Below, piece by piece: positions 16,803 to 23,958 of a DNA stretch of 64,000 nucleotides. This stretch comes from Lacibacter sp. H407 (lineage in GTDB: Bacteria > Bacteroidota > Bacteroidia > Chitinophagales > Chitinophagaceae). A model generated the notes under the pieces. That model worked only from the letters and a program-made list of their open reading frames with translations. It was not told the origin of the DNA and ran no database searches. A program made the translations under genes and the position numbers. The DNA lies in contig NZ_JBBKTU010000001.1 in NCBI RefSeq assembly GCF_037892605.1, positions 1,984,001-2,048,000 of the forward strand, given 5' to 3'. Position 1 is the first letter of the stretch. Each line of letters opens with the position of its first letter.

Positions 16803-18131
16803 ATGTTTCAGAATTTAAGTGAACGTTTAGAGAGTGCGTTTAAAAATATTAAAGGCGAAGGCCGTATTACTGATCTCAATATTGCGGCAACCGTAAAAGA
16901 TATCCGCCGTGCATTGGTAGATGCCGACGTAAACTATAAAATTGCCAAGGACTTTACCGATACGGTGAAGGACAAAGCGCAAGGCGCCAAAGTATTGCTG
17001 GCGGTGAACCCCGGTCAGCAAATGGTGAAGATTGTGCAGGATGAGCTCACGGAATTAATGGGCGGCACCGAAAGTGAGCTTGATCTGAAAGGTTTGCCTG
17101 CGGTGATTCTCATCGCTGGTTTGCAGGGTAGTGGTAAAACCACCTTCAGCGGAAAACTTGCCAATTACCTCAAAACACAGAAAGGAAAATCGCCTTTGCT
17201 GGTGGCGGCTGATATTTACCGTCCGGCGGCCATTGATCAATTGACGGTGTTGGCGGGGCAAATTGGTGTGGATGTGTACAGCGAACGGGAGAACAAAGAT
17301 GCCGTTTCCATCGTGCAGAACGCTTTAAAAGAAGCAAAAGCAAAAAACAAGAATGTAGTTATTATTGATACGGCCGGTCGCCTGGCGATCGACGAAGTGT
17401 TGATGAAGGAAGTGGCTGATATTAAAGCTGCTGTTAATCCCAACGAGATCCTGTTTGTCGTAGATAGTATGACGGGTCAGGATGCGGTGAACACGGCCAA
17501 AGCTTTCAACGACCGACTGAACTTTACAGGTGTTGTGCTCACCAAACTTGACGGTGATACCAGAGGTGGTGCGGCGCTCTCTATTAAATACACGGTGAAC
17601 AAACCAATTAAGTTTGTGAGCAGCGGAGAGAAGATGGACACGCTCGATGTATTTTATCCCGATCGTATGGCCCAGCGTATTTTGGGCATGGGTGATATTA
17701 CCTCACTCGTGGAAAAAGCACAGGCGCAGTTTGATGAAGAGCAGGCCAAAAAGCTGGAGAAGAAGATCCGCAAAAACCAGTTCGATTTTGAAGATTTCAA
17801 ACAACAACTGGAGCAGATCAAGAAAATGGGTAACCTGAAAGACCTGATGGGCATGATTCCCGGTATGGGCAAAGCCATGAAGGATGTGGACATCAGTGAT
17901 GATTCGTTCAAAGGTGTGGAAGCGATCATCAATTCCATGACACCACAGGAACGCAGCAACCCAGACCTGATCGATCAAAGCCGCCGCAAGCGAATTGCAA
18001 TGGGCAGCGGAAAAGATATTGCCGAAGTAAACGCATTTATGAAGCAGTTTGAGCAAATGAAACAGATGATGAGCATGATGAACAAAATGCCCATGGGTGG
18101 CCGCATGATGCCAGGAATGGGCAGAAGGTAA
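16803..18131 (+). CDS. ffh: Signal recognition particle protein Ffh (SRP54)
   Basis: 442 residues, normal length. N domain, then the G domain with P-loop GLQGSGKTT (106-114), DTAGR, TKLDGDTRGG, and the methionine-rich M domain (GMIPGMGKAMK, FMKQFEQMKQMMSMMNKM) that binds 4.5S RNA and signal peptides. With FtsY it targets nascent membrane proteins to the Sec translocon. It is probably transcribed on its own promoter (TACATTTG at 16774) and separated from rpsP by 102 bp holding another such box. Confidence 0.97.
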   Translation: MFQNLSERLESAFKNIKGEGRITDLNIAATVKDIRRALVDADVNYKIAKDFTDTVKDKAQGAKVLLAVNPGQQMVKIVQDELTELMGGTESELDLKGLPAVILIAGLQGSGKTTFSGKLANYLKTQKGKSPLLVAADIYRPAAIDQLTVLAGQIGVDVYSERENKDAVSIVQNALKEAKAKNKNVVIIDTAGRLAIDEVLMKEVADIKAAVNPNEILFVVDSMTGQDAVNTAKAFNDRLNFTGVVLTKLDGDTRGGAALSIKYTVNKPIKFVSSGEKMDTLDVFYPDRMAQRILGMGDITSLVEKAQAQFDEEQAKKLEKKIRKNQFDFEDFKQQLEQIKKMGNLKDLMGMIPGMGKAMKDVDISDDSFKGVEAIINSMTPQERSNPDLIDQSRRKRIAMGSGKDIAEVNAFMKQFEQMKQMMSMMNKMPMGGRMMPGMGRR

Positions 18132-18170
18132 AATTTAAGTTAAGAGATTGGAATTTTGCACTTTTGCCTG

Positions 18171-18178
18171 TACATTTG
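18171..18178 (+). promoter_or_regulatory. Candidate promoter of rpsP
   Basis: TACATTTG, the same octamer as at ffh, with ATTG 20 bases upstream (18147-18150) as a weak -33 element. The leader to ATG 18234 is about 50 bases. Confidence 0.55.
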
Positions 18179-18233
18179 CTGTTCTAATTTTAGTTAACCT
18201 TTATTTATTCACGCATTTAAATTTTAATTTACG

Positions 18234-18710
18234 ATGCCAGTTAAAATCCGACTGCAAAGACACGGGTCTAAAAAGAGACCTTTCTATTTCATCGTAGTGG
18301 CCGACGCAAGAGCCCCAAGAGATGGAAAATTCATTCAGAAAATTGGTACTTACAATCCTGTTACAGAGCCTGCTGTGATCCAGATCGATCGTCAGAAAGC
18401 TTTGGAGTGGTTAACAAAAGGAGCACAGCCAACTGATACAGTTCGCAAGATCCTTTCAACCAAAGGTGTATTGTACCTGAAACATTTGTTACGTGGTGTA
18501 AGCCTCAATTTGTTCGATCAGGCTACTGCTATGGAAAAATTCCAGGCATGGCATACTGAGCACGAAGCAACTGAAGCGAAGAAAAGAGAAGAAGCACGCC
18601 GTAGCCGTTTCAAACAGCGCAGTGGTGGTAACTACCAACGTCGTCCGATGGCCCCAAGAAGGCAGGAAGGTGGCGAGTCAGAAGCACCAGCACCGGCTGC
18701 AGGAGAATAA
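18234..18710 (+). CDS. rpsP: 30S ribosomal protein S16 with long C-terminal tail
   Basis: 158 residues. Residues 1-80 are canonical S16 ([42 protein letters not shown]). Typical S16 is about 80-90 residues; here an extra 70 residues follow, first helical ([20 protein letters not shown]), then arginine/glycine-rich and ending in alanine/proline-rich sequence. Long S16 tails are common in Bacteroidota. S16 binds 16S rRNA in the 30S body. A hairpin terminator follows, so rimM has its own promoter. Confidence 0.96.
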   Translation: MPVKIRLQRHGSKKRPFYFIVVADARAPRDGKFIQKIGTYNPVTEPAVIQIDRQKALEWLTKGAQPTDTVRKILSTKGVLYLKHLLRGVSLNLFDQATAMEKFQAWHTEHEATEAKKREEARRSRFKQRSGGNYQRRPMAPRRQEGGESEAPAPAAGE

Positions 18711-18733
18711 TTTTAAATTAGTCTTCATAAAAG

Positions 18734-18755
18734 TCCCCCGCATTTTTGCGGGGGA
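18734..18755 (+). terminator. rpsP terminator
   Basis: TCCCCCGC (18734-18741) pairs with GCGGGGGA (18748-18755), 6-base loop, followed by TTTTTTT. Confidence 0.9.
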
Positions 18756-18773
18756 TTTTTTTATGCAATCGAT

Positions 18774-18847
18774 TTGCCGCAAAGGCTCGAAGACAGGAAG
18801 AAACACAAAGGGCTTCTCCACTTAGCGCCTTTGTGACTTAGTGGCAA
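18774..18847. repeat. CAAAGGC/GCCTTTG imperfect palindromic repeat, copy 1
   Basis: TTGCCGCAAAGGC on the left and GCCTTTGTGACTTAGTGGCA on the right are partly complementary ends of a roughly 74-bp element, of the CTTTGTG type widespread between genes in Bacteroidota. A second copy is at 26517-26594. Confidence 0.7.
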
Positions 18848-18885
18848 TAAATTATTTTCCGGGCTGTATTGCTACTATTGAGCAA

Positions 18886-18907
18886 TTGTTGCGTCGCACT
18901 CTTGTAC
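18886..18907 (-). repeat. GTACAAGAGTGCGACGCAAC-type dispersed repeat
   Basis: Reverse strand reads GTACAAGAGTGCGACGCAAC followed by AA, identical over its first 20 bases to the copies at 53469 and 57607. Confidence 0.8.
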
Positions 18908-18970
18908 GTCTGATTTTCAAATCATCAATTCTTAACTACTGACAGGGTTGCGACCGCTGCCGGGGTTTTC

Positions 18971-19006
18971 TTACCTCGTACTTCCTACTTCTAACTTAGT
19001 ACTTAA
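18971..19006 (-). repeat. TACGAAGTACGA-type dispersed repeat, copy 2
   Basis: Reverse strand reads TTAAGTACTAAGTTAGAAG followed by TAGGAAGTACGAGGTAA; it lies just before the rimM promoter box. Confidence 0.75.
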
Positions 19007-19009
19007 CAA

Positions 19010-19017
19010 TATCTTTG
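19010..19017 (+). promoter_or_regulatory. rimM promoter box placing the transcript start at the start codon
   Basis: TATCTTTG matches TANNTTTG and is followed by only four bases (CCTT) before ATG 19022. With the usual few bases between this box and the transcription start, the mRNA would begin at or next to the start codon (leaderless). Confidence 0.55.
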
Positions 19018-19021
19018 CCTT

Positions 19022-19540
19022 ATGGAACAATACTTCAGCATTGGACAAATACTCGGCACATTCGGATTAAACGGAGAAGTGGTACTCAAACATAATTTGG
19101 GTAAAAAGACATCACTCAAAGGATTGGAAGTATTATTTATTGAAGAAGCGAAAGATAAATTTCTTCCTTACTTCATTACCGGCACTAAGATCAAGAACGA
19201 AGAGGAAGTATACATTGCCATTGATGGCATCAGCACCAAAGAAGCAGCAAAAAAACTGTCGCCGAAAAAAGTGTGGTTGCGGGAAGAAGATTTTCACAAG
19301 CAAGCCGGTAAAACTGCACCTATTTCATTGATCGGTTATATGATGATCGATGGCACCAAAGAACTGGGCAATGTATTGGAAGTAATTGAACAGCCGCTGC
19401 AGATCTTATGCAGATTGGAAATTGAAAGCAAAGAAGTATTGATACCGCTGCACGAAGAAACCATCCGCAGCATTAATCATAAAAAGAAACAGGTAGTAGT
19501 GGAATTGCCGGATGGATTGCTGGAAGTGTATTTAGGATAA
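19022..19540 (+). CDS. rimM: Ribosome maturation factor RimM
   Basis: 172 residues. The N-terminal RimM barrel is seen in YFSIGQILGTFGLNGEVVLK, and the C-terminal PRC-type domain in IGYMMIDGTKELGNVLEV and VLIPLHEETIRSINHKKK, with the usual end ELPDGLLEVYL. RimM assists 16S 3' domain and 30S head maturation and binds S19. It follows rpsP as in the common rpsP-rimM-trmD cluster, but a terminator and 311 bp of repeats intervene, and the next gene is an esterase rather than trmD. Confidence 0.95.
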   Translation: MEQYFSIGQILGTFGLNGEVVLKHNLGKKTSLKGLEVLFIEEAKDKFLPYFITGTKIKNEEEVYIAIDGISTKEAAKKLSPKKVWLREEDFHKQAGKTAPISLIGYMMIDGTKELGNVLEVIEQPLQILCRLEIESKEVLIPLHEETIRSINHKKKQVVVELPDGLLEVYLG

Positions 19541-19566
19541 GTACGAAATACGAAGTTAGAGGTACG
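19538..19566 (+). repeat. TACGAAGTACGA-type dispersed repeat, copy 3, starting at the rimM stop codon
   Basis: TAAGTACGAAATACGAAG followed by TTAGAGGTACG; its first three bases are the rimM TAA stop. Confidence 0.75.
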
Positions 19567-19616
19567 GGCATCTTGTATTTTTAAACTCTCTCATAAATTA
19601 ATTACACAATCAGCAA

Positions 19617-20426
19617 ATGCTAAATCGCTTTTTCTTTTTTATCACACTTTTATATTCATCAACAACATCCGTTGCTCAAATCAAAGCAGAAGAAAAAATT
19701 TTTCCACTGGGCATTATCCGGCAACTGCATTCAGTTGAGTTAAATGAAAACCGTACACTCAATATTTATTTGCCAGAAGGATACAATAACGATTCCAGCT
19801 ATCCTGTTATTTATCTACTCGATGGTTCTGCTGACGAGGATTTTATTCATGTGGCGGGGCTTGTACAATTCTATACATTTCCATGGGTGAATGTATTGCC
19901 CAACTCAATTGTGGTGGGTGTTGCCAATGTTGATCGGCGAAGAGATTTTACATTTCCTACAACTATTGAAAAAGATAAAATGGATTTTCCTACAACAGGC
20001 GGCTCCGAAAAGTTTATCCGCTTTCTTGAAAAAGAATTACAGCTGTACATCAATAGTTCATTCAAAACAAATGGTCACAATATGCTGATCGGTCAATCGC
20101 TGGGCGGTTTGCTGGCAACTGAAGTATTATTGAAAAAGCCGGACTTGTTTTCACAATATGTAATTGTAAGTCCTAGTTTGTGGTGGGATAAAGAATCGCT
20201 GCTGAAAACAAAACTTACTTCGTTTAAAAGGAAAACAACAGTATACATCGCCGTCGGTAAAGAAGGTAAGATCATGGAAGATGATGCAAAAGCATTACAT
20301 GAACTATTAAAAGTAAAAGGCAGTAATCTTTCGTTGAAGTTTGATTTCATCGGCAACAAAATGCATGGAAACATTTTTCATCAGGCGGTGGCGAATGCGT
20401 TTGAGTTTTTGGGAGAGGTGAAGTAA
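19617..20426 (+). CDS. Secreted alpha/beta hydrolase, esterase D/enterochelin esterase-like
   Basis: 269 residues with an N-terminal signal (MLNRFFFFITLLYSSTTSVA). LNIYLPEGYNNDSSYPVIYL is the typical entry of the putative esterase family (PF00756), the nucleophile elbow is GQSLGG (Ser161), and the late MHGNIFH supplies the expected catalytic histidine. Such enzymes cleave esters such as siderophore or sugar esters; the substrate is unknown here. It may be read through from rimM across 76 bp; no clear promoter box is seen. Confidence 0.85.
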   Translation: MLNRFFFFITLLYSSTTSVAQIKAEEKIFPLGIIRQLHSVELNENRTLNIYLPEGYNNDSSYPVIYLLDGSADEDFIHVAGLVQFYTFPWVNVLPNSIVVGVANVDRRRDFTFPTTIEKDKMDFPTTGGSEKFIRFLEKELQLYINSSFKTNGHNMLIGQSLGGLLATEVLLKKPDLFSQYVIVSPSLWWDKESLLKTKLTSFKRKTTVYIAVGKEGKIMEDDAKALHELLKVKGSNLSLKFDFIGNKMHGNIFHQAVANAFEFLGEVK

Positions 20427-20460
20427 GCTTACTTGTGAAAATGATTCAATTTTGGGAGTC

Positions 20461-20574
20461 GTCATTTCGACGAAGGTGAAATCTCTACTTAAGTAAAATA
20501 TTTAAATTCTGTTAACCCGATCAAATAACCACAACTTGATTTTCGAGAGATGCCTCCTGCGTCGGCATAACGAC
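20461..20574. repeat. GTCATTTCGACG element with imperfect terminal inverted repeats
   Basis: The 114-bp segment begins GTCATTTCGACGAAGGTGAA then ATCTCT, and ends GAGAGATGCCTCCTGCGTCG then GCATAACGAC; the ends are reverse complements with a few differences. The core is AT-rich and non-coding. Elements with GTCATTTCGACG ends are frequent between genes in Bacteroidota. It sits between two convergent genes, where it could also act as a bidirectional terminator. Confidence 0.7.
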
Positions 20575-20605
20575 AGTTTGAGTAATCCGTGTATCGTGAC
20601 TTTTA

Positions 20606-21322
20606 CTATTTCAACTTCTTTTTGATCGCCTTGGCATTCTTCCAATACCTGCTTCCTTCTTTCACCTTCTCTGCATATTGTTTTGCTTTGTCATTCTGTT
20701 GCAAATGATACGCACTCAACGCAGCAAAGAAGTTGGCATCTTCAGCATAAACCGATGTGCCGTTTGCCAATGTCTCAAACAAAGGCAATGCCTCAGGATA
20801 TTGTTCTGTTTTTAGCAGACTGATGCCGAGGTAAAAATCAACCGTTGCATCGGCGGGAGCAGTTACTTTTAATTTTGTAAAAGCCATTGCAGCTTCTGCA
20901 TACTGTTTATTATTGAAGAGTTGTGCGGCTTTTGCCTTTTCATCTTCTGTACCACGTACAATGGCGCCGGGCATATTATCAATGCTGTATCCATCCGGTG
21001 AAGTGCCCGGCAATGCAAGCATCAGGATCAACACAACTGAAGCGGCAGCGGCCAGCATATACATCGTCCGCTTCATCGTAAACACCTTTGCTTTTTCTCT
21101 TTTAAAGTATTGATGTGTAAGCGGATCAAGAATTTGCTTCAGCTCCGGTAGTGTTTGTTCGGCTTGCTGATGTTTGCCTACCGTACTGTTGAGTAAACGA
21201 TATGCGTTTACCTGCTCCTGCAATTGTTTGTTGCTGCGGAGTTCCTCTTCAAACCGTTGCTGTTCTTCAGCAGTCAGTTCGCCGTTGAGGTAGGCATCAA
21301 TATCAGAGTACGTGTAGGTCAT
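20606..21322 (-). CDS. Membrane anti-sigma-type protein with C-terminal TPR domain
   Basis: 238 residues. The N-terminal part (DIDAYLNGELTAEEQQRFEE) is a classic anti-sigma ASD-like helical domain without the zinc-binding HxxxCxxC motif (no cysteine at all), followed by one transmembrane helix (about 87-105, MYMLAAAASVVLILMLAL) and a periplasmic TPR region (AAQLFNNKQYAEAAMAFTKL, DFYLGISLLKTEQYPEALPL, YHLQQNDKAKQYAEKVKEGS). Its start overlaps the end of the sigma factor gene by four bases (ATGA), so the pair is translationally coupled. It probably holds the sigma factor at the inner membrane and senses a partner through the TPRs. Confidence 0.8.
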   Translation of the reverse strand: MTYTYSDIDAYLNGELTAEEQQRFEEELRSNKQLQEQVNAYRLLNSTVGKHQQAEQTLPELKQILDPLTHQYFKREKAKVFTMKRTMYMLAAAASVVLILMLALPGTSPDGYSIDNMPGAIVRGTEDEKAKAAQLFNNKQYAEAAMAFTKLKVTAPADATVDFYLGISLLKTEQYPEALPLFETLANGTSVYAEDANFFAALSAYHLQQNDKAKQYAEKVKEGSRYWKNAKAIKKKLK

Positions 21323-21894
21323 GATACAATTTCTTTAAACCGTGAATGATTACGTACCAGTTCTGCCAACTCACCCATGCAATTACTTTTCCGTTTACGG
21401 TAGTATGCATACGTCATACCTAGCTCTTCTGCAATTTCTTCCTGCGGTTTTTTCAGCAGACTTTTTAAGATCACTTCTTTGCAATTGCCCATTTCATCGA
21501 GCACTAACATAACGAGTTGTTCTTTTTCTACCTGCACCACATGTTCGGAAGCACCAGCGTTGGCATCACCCGGTATATGAGCATATGCATCTTCCTCGCC
21601 GTTTGTTACCACAGTGAGCGAAGTTTTTTTCGTTTTGTTGATGAATTTGCGTTTGCAGAGTAATAACAGAAACGCTTCAAACGGACAGGTAAGCACAAAC
21701 TGTTTGTCGTTCGCCAGTTTATAAATGTCAATCAATGCTTCCTGAAACACATCACCGGCATCATCTTCACTGCAGCCACGGGAAAGCAGGTAAGCCTTCA
21801 TATTGGGTGCAAATCGTTGATAGATATCACTGATGAGCCGTTGATCGTGATGGAGCAAAGCAGTTATATATTTCTGGTCGGCGTGCAAGGGCAA
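21319..21894 (-). CDS. ECF-type RNA polymerase sigma factor
   Basis: 191 residues. Region 2 is visible as DDAGDVFQEALIDIYKLAND, region 4 as KPQEEIAEELGMTYAYYRKR with the helix-turn-helix, separated by a longer linker than usual. No ATG is available; TTG 21894 is the likely start (TTG two codons later is an alternative). It is cotranscribed with the TPR anti-sigma protein and divergent from the PKD and CHAT genes across 82 bp, so a shared regulatory region is likely. Confidence 0.85.
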   Translation of the reverse strand: MPLHADQKYITALLHHDQRLISDIYQRFAPNMKAYLLSRGCSEDDAGDVFQEALIDIYKLANDKQFVLTCPFEAFLLLLCKRKFINKTKKTSLTVVTNGEEDAYAHIPGDANAGASEHVVQVEKEQLVMLVLDEMGNCKEVILKSLLKKPQEEIAEELGMTYAYYRKRKSNCMGELAELVRNHSRFKEIVS

Positions 21895-21925
21895 TGGTTT
21901 AGTAGTTGGTTAAAAATAAGATTTT

Positions 21926-21933
21926 TATATTTA
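21926..21933 (+). promoter_or_regulatory. Weak -7-like box in the sigma/PKD divergent region
   Basis: TATATTTA differs from TANNTTTG at the last base and lies 43 bp before ATG 21977. If the sigma factor controls the PKD-CHAT genes, a non-housekeeping promoter would be expected in 21895-21976. Confidence 0.3.
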
Positions 21934-21976
21934 GGGTAACAGATGCCTCGCCTTATTGATATACACCTGTATCATC

Positions 21977-23911
21977 ATGAAAAAAATAATCGTCCATATT
22001 GTCCTCCTGTTTGCATGCTTTACTGCTTCGGCACAAACCGACACCTCGGTTGTGGTTCAGCAGAAAGAAAACAAGGTGGCTTTTAAAGCGGGCCTGCCGC
22101 CGTTAACGCAAATACCCGGCGCTCCTAAACCTTTCTATACTTATTTATGGGATTTTGGCGATGGGCATTTCAGCACTGAAGAAAATCCGGAACACATTTA
22201 TGCAAGAGAAGGAGATTACGAAGCAGTTTTATATGCAGTGAATAATTATGATGATGGCAAGAAGCCCGGCCGTAAACCAAAAAAGGTAGCGGTGAAGCAA
22301 GTGAACAAATCCTATCTCGCAACAATATCGCCATCGGAACAGAATTTCTTTAAGGCAAACGGTTTTTTTGAACTGAAGTATAACTGCATGGCCAAGCCCG
22401 ACGATACAATGGTTTTGATGGCCGGCTGGAAAAACGATGTGGCAGTAAATGGCAAAGTGTATCTCTTCATCAACGAAAAACAATTCGGACAAAACAGTTT
22501 TGATACAGCAGGGTTTCGTTTGTACAACGATGCTGCCTTGATCAACGATAAGAATGCAATTGCTGCTGTTCGTCCGTTTGACAATCTGTTACTCACAAGT
22601 AGTGGTAGTCCTGCATCAAATTTTAAAGAAGAAAAAAAGTTCAGCGGTGCAGAAAGCAAAACGTTTTTGATGAATACATTGAAAGGATACAGCAATGTAT
22701 TTGCAGTGGATATAAAACAGGCAACTACGGATGCACAGTTCATGTTCACGAATTTATATGTAACACCGGGTATGATCAAGGATACAAATGCCACCATCAT
22801 CATTACCGGTTTATTTGTGCCTGATACCGGTGGCGTGTACATGCACCAGCTAAACATTCCTATTGTTACGTCGCATGATCCCAACAAGATGAATCTGAAA
22901 CATGGTCGATTGAATTACCGCACGCTCAAGAAAAGTAAATCGCTCAGTTATAAGATCCGTTTCCAGAATGATGGTGAAGGTCCGGCACGAAAAATTAAAC
23001 TGGCTATCACACTTCCTTCTGCAATGGACCCACAAACGATCAGCATCAAAGACATGTCGCCTTATTGTTTACCCTGCGATAGTGTGCCCACAAGAACGGG
23101 TTGTTGGGAGTTGGTCACCAATAAAGACAGTGCGGCATTTATCTTCAACGGTATCTATTTACCGGGCACCAATCAAAAAGGTGTGAATGATAAAGACAGC
23201 ACCAAAGGTTTTGTGGAGTTTGATGTAAAAACAAAAAAGAAATTAGATAACCTTCCGTTTAAAGGAAGAACAGCTATTTATTTTGATAAGAATGAACCCG
23301 TAATTACCAATTTCGCTACAGGAAAATTCAAACCTGCACTTTCACCAATTATAATGGCGGGTTATGAAATGAACCTCGGTGCTAATGGTTTGAGTGATGG
23401 TGTAAATGTTGGTGTAGGTATTGCCAGGCTTGCACCTTACAAACCTTATTTCCAGTTTGAGTTATTCGGGAAATATTATCAAACCACTTCGGCTCAGCAA
23501 ACATTTCAACGACAAGGTGTGGTTGTGATCGATGGAAAGAATTATGATTACCGTGGTTACCGAGAGCAAATGCAATCACGTATCACTCGTATCGGTTTAG
23601 TGCCGCTGCATCTGCGTTATAATTTCAACGATCTGTTGTCGGCTGGTGCAGGTGTTCGTGTTGATGCAGACTTTGCAGGTTCAATTGATACAAGCCGCAC
23701 TTATCTGTTAAGCAATTTCAATGGACAGGTGAACTTCCCGTACGATCTGAAAAGAAATGCTTCGATAAAAACATTCTCCAATGCGCAGTTTCTTCCCTTT
23801 GTTGATGTGCAGTTTGGCAAAGTGCGTCTTGGTCCGCAGATAGGCACCCGTTTTTATTATGGCGGAACAAACCGATCTTATCTCTATTTTTATGCATCCT
23901 GGCGACTGTAA
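21977..23911 (+). CDS. Secreted PKD-domain protein with C-terminal beta-barrel-like region
   Basis: 644 residues from ATG 21977 (MKKIIVHIVLLFACFTASAQ, signal peptide). A PKD domain is clear at about 45-110 (YTYLWDFGDGHFSTEENPEH, YAREGDYEAVLYAV). A second Ig-like region at about 295-440 (SYKIRFQNDGEGPARKIKLA) resembles DUF11-type repeats, and the last 170 residues alternate in a way typical of outer-membrane beta strands (FQFELFGKYYQTTS, PLHLRYNFNDLLSAGAGVRV). Probably an outer-membrane or surface protein. It lies 48 bp before the CHAT gene, so the two form an operon divergent from the sigma/anti-sigma pair. Confidence 0.8.
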   Translation: MKKIIVHIVLLFACFTASAQTDTSVVVQQKENKVAFKAGLPPLTQIPGAPKPFYTYLWDFGDGHFSTEENPEHIYAREGDYEAVLYAVNNYDDGKKPGRKPKKVAVKQVNKSYLATISPSEQNFFKANGFFELKYNCMAKPDDTMVLMAGWKNDVAVNGKVYLFINEKQFGQNSFDTAGFRLYNDAALINDKNAIAAVRPFDNLLLTSSGSPASNFKEEKKFSGAESKTFLMNTLKGYSNVFAVDIKQATTDAQFMFTNLYVTPGMIKDTNATIIITGLFVPDTGGVYMHQLNIPIVTSHDPNKMNLKHGRLNYRTLKKSKSLSYKIRFQNDGEGPARKIKLAITLPSAMDPQTISIKDMSPYCLPCDSVPTRTGCWELVTNKDSAAFIFNGIYLPGTNQKGVNDKDSTKGFVEFDVKTKKKLDNLPFKGRTAIYFDKNEPVITNFATGKFKPALSPIIMAGYEMNLGANGLSDGVNVGVGIARLAPYKPYFQFELFGKYYQTTSAQQTFQRQGVVVIDGKNYDYRGYREQMQSRITRIGLVPLHLRYNFNDLLSAGAGVRVDADFAGSIDTSRTYLLSNFNGQVNFPYDLKRNASIKTFSNAQFLPFVDVQFGKVRLGPQIGTRFYYGGTNRSYLYFYASWRL

Positions 23912-23958
23912 GAAAATCATATCGACGATCCATTAATCAACTGCTCATTCCGTGCAGC

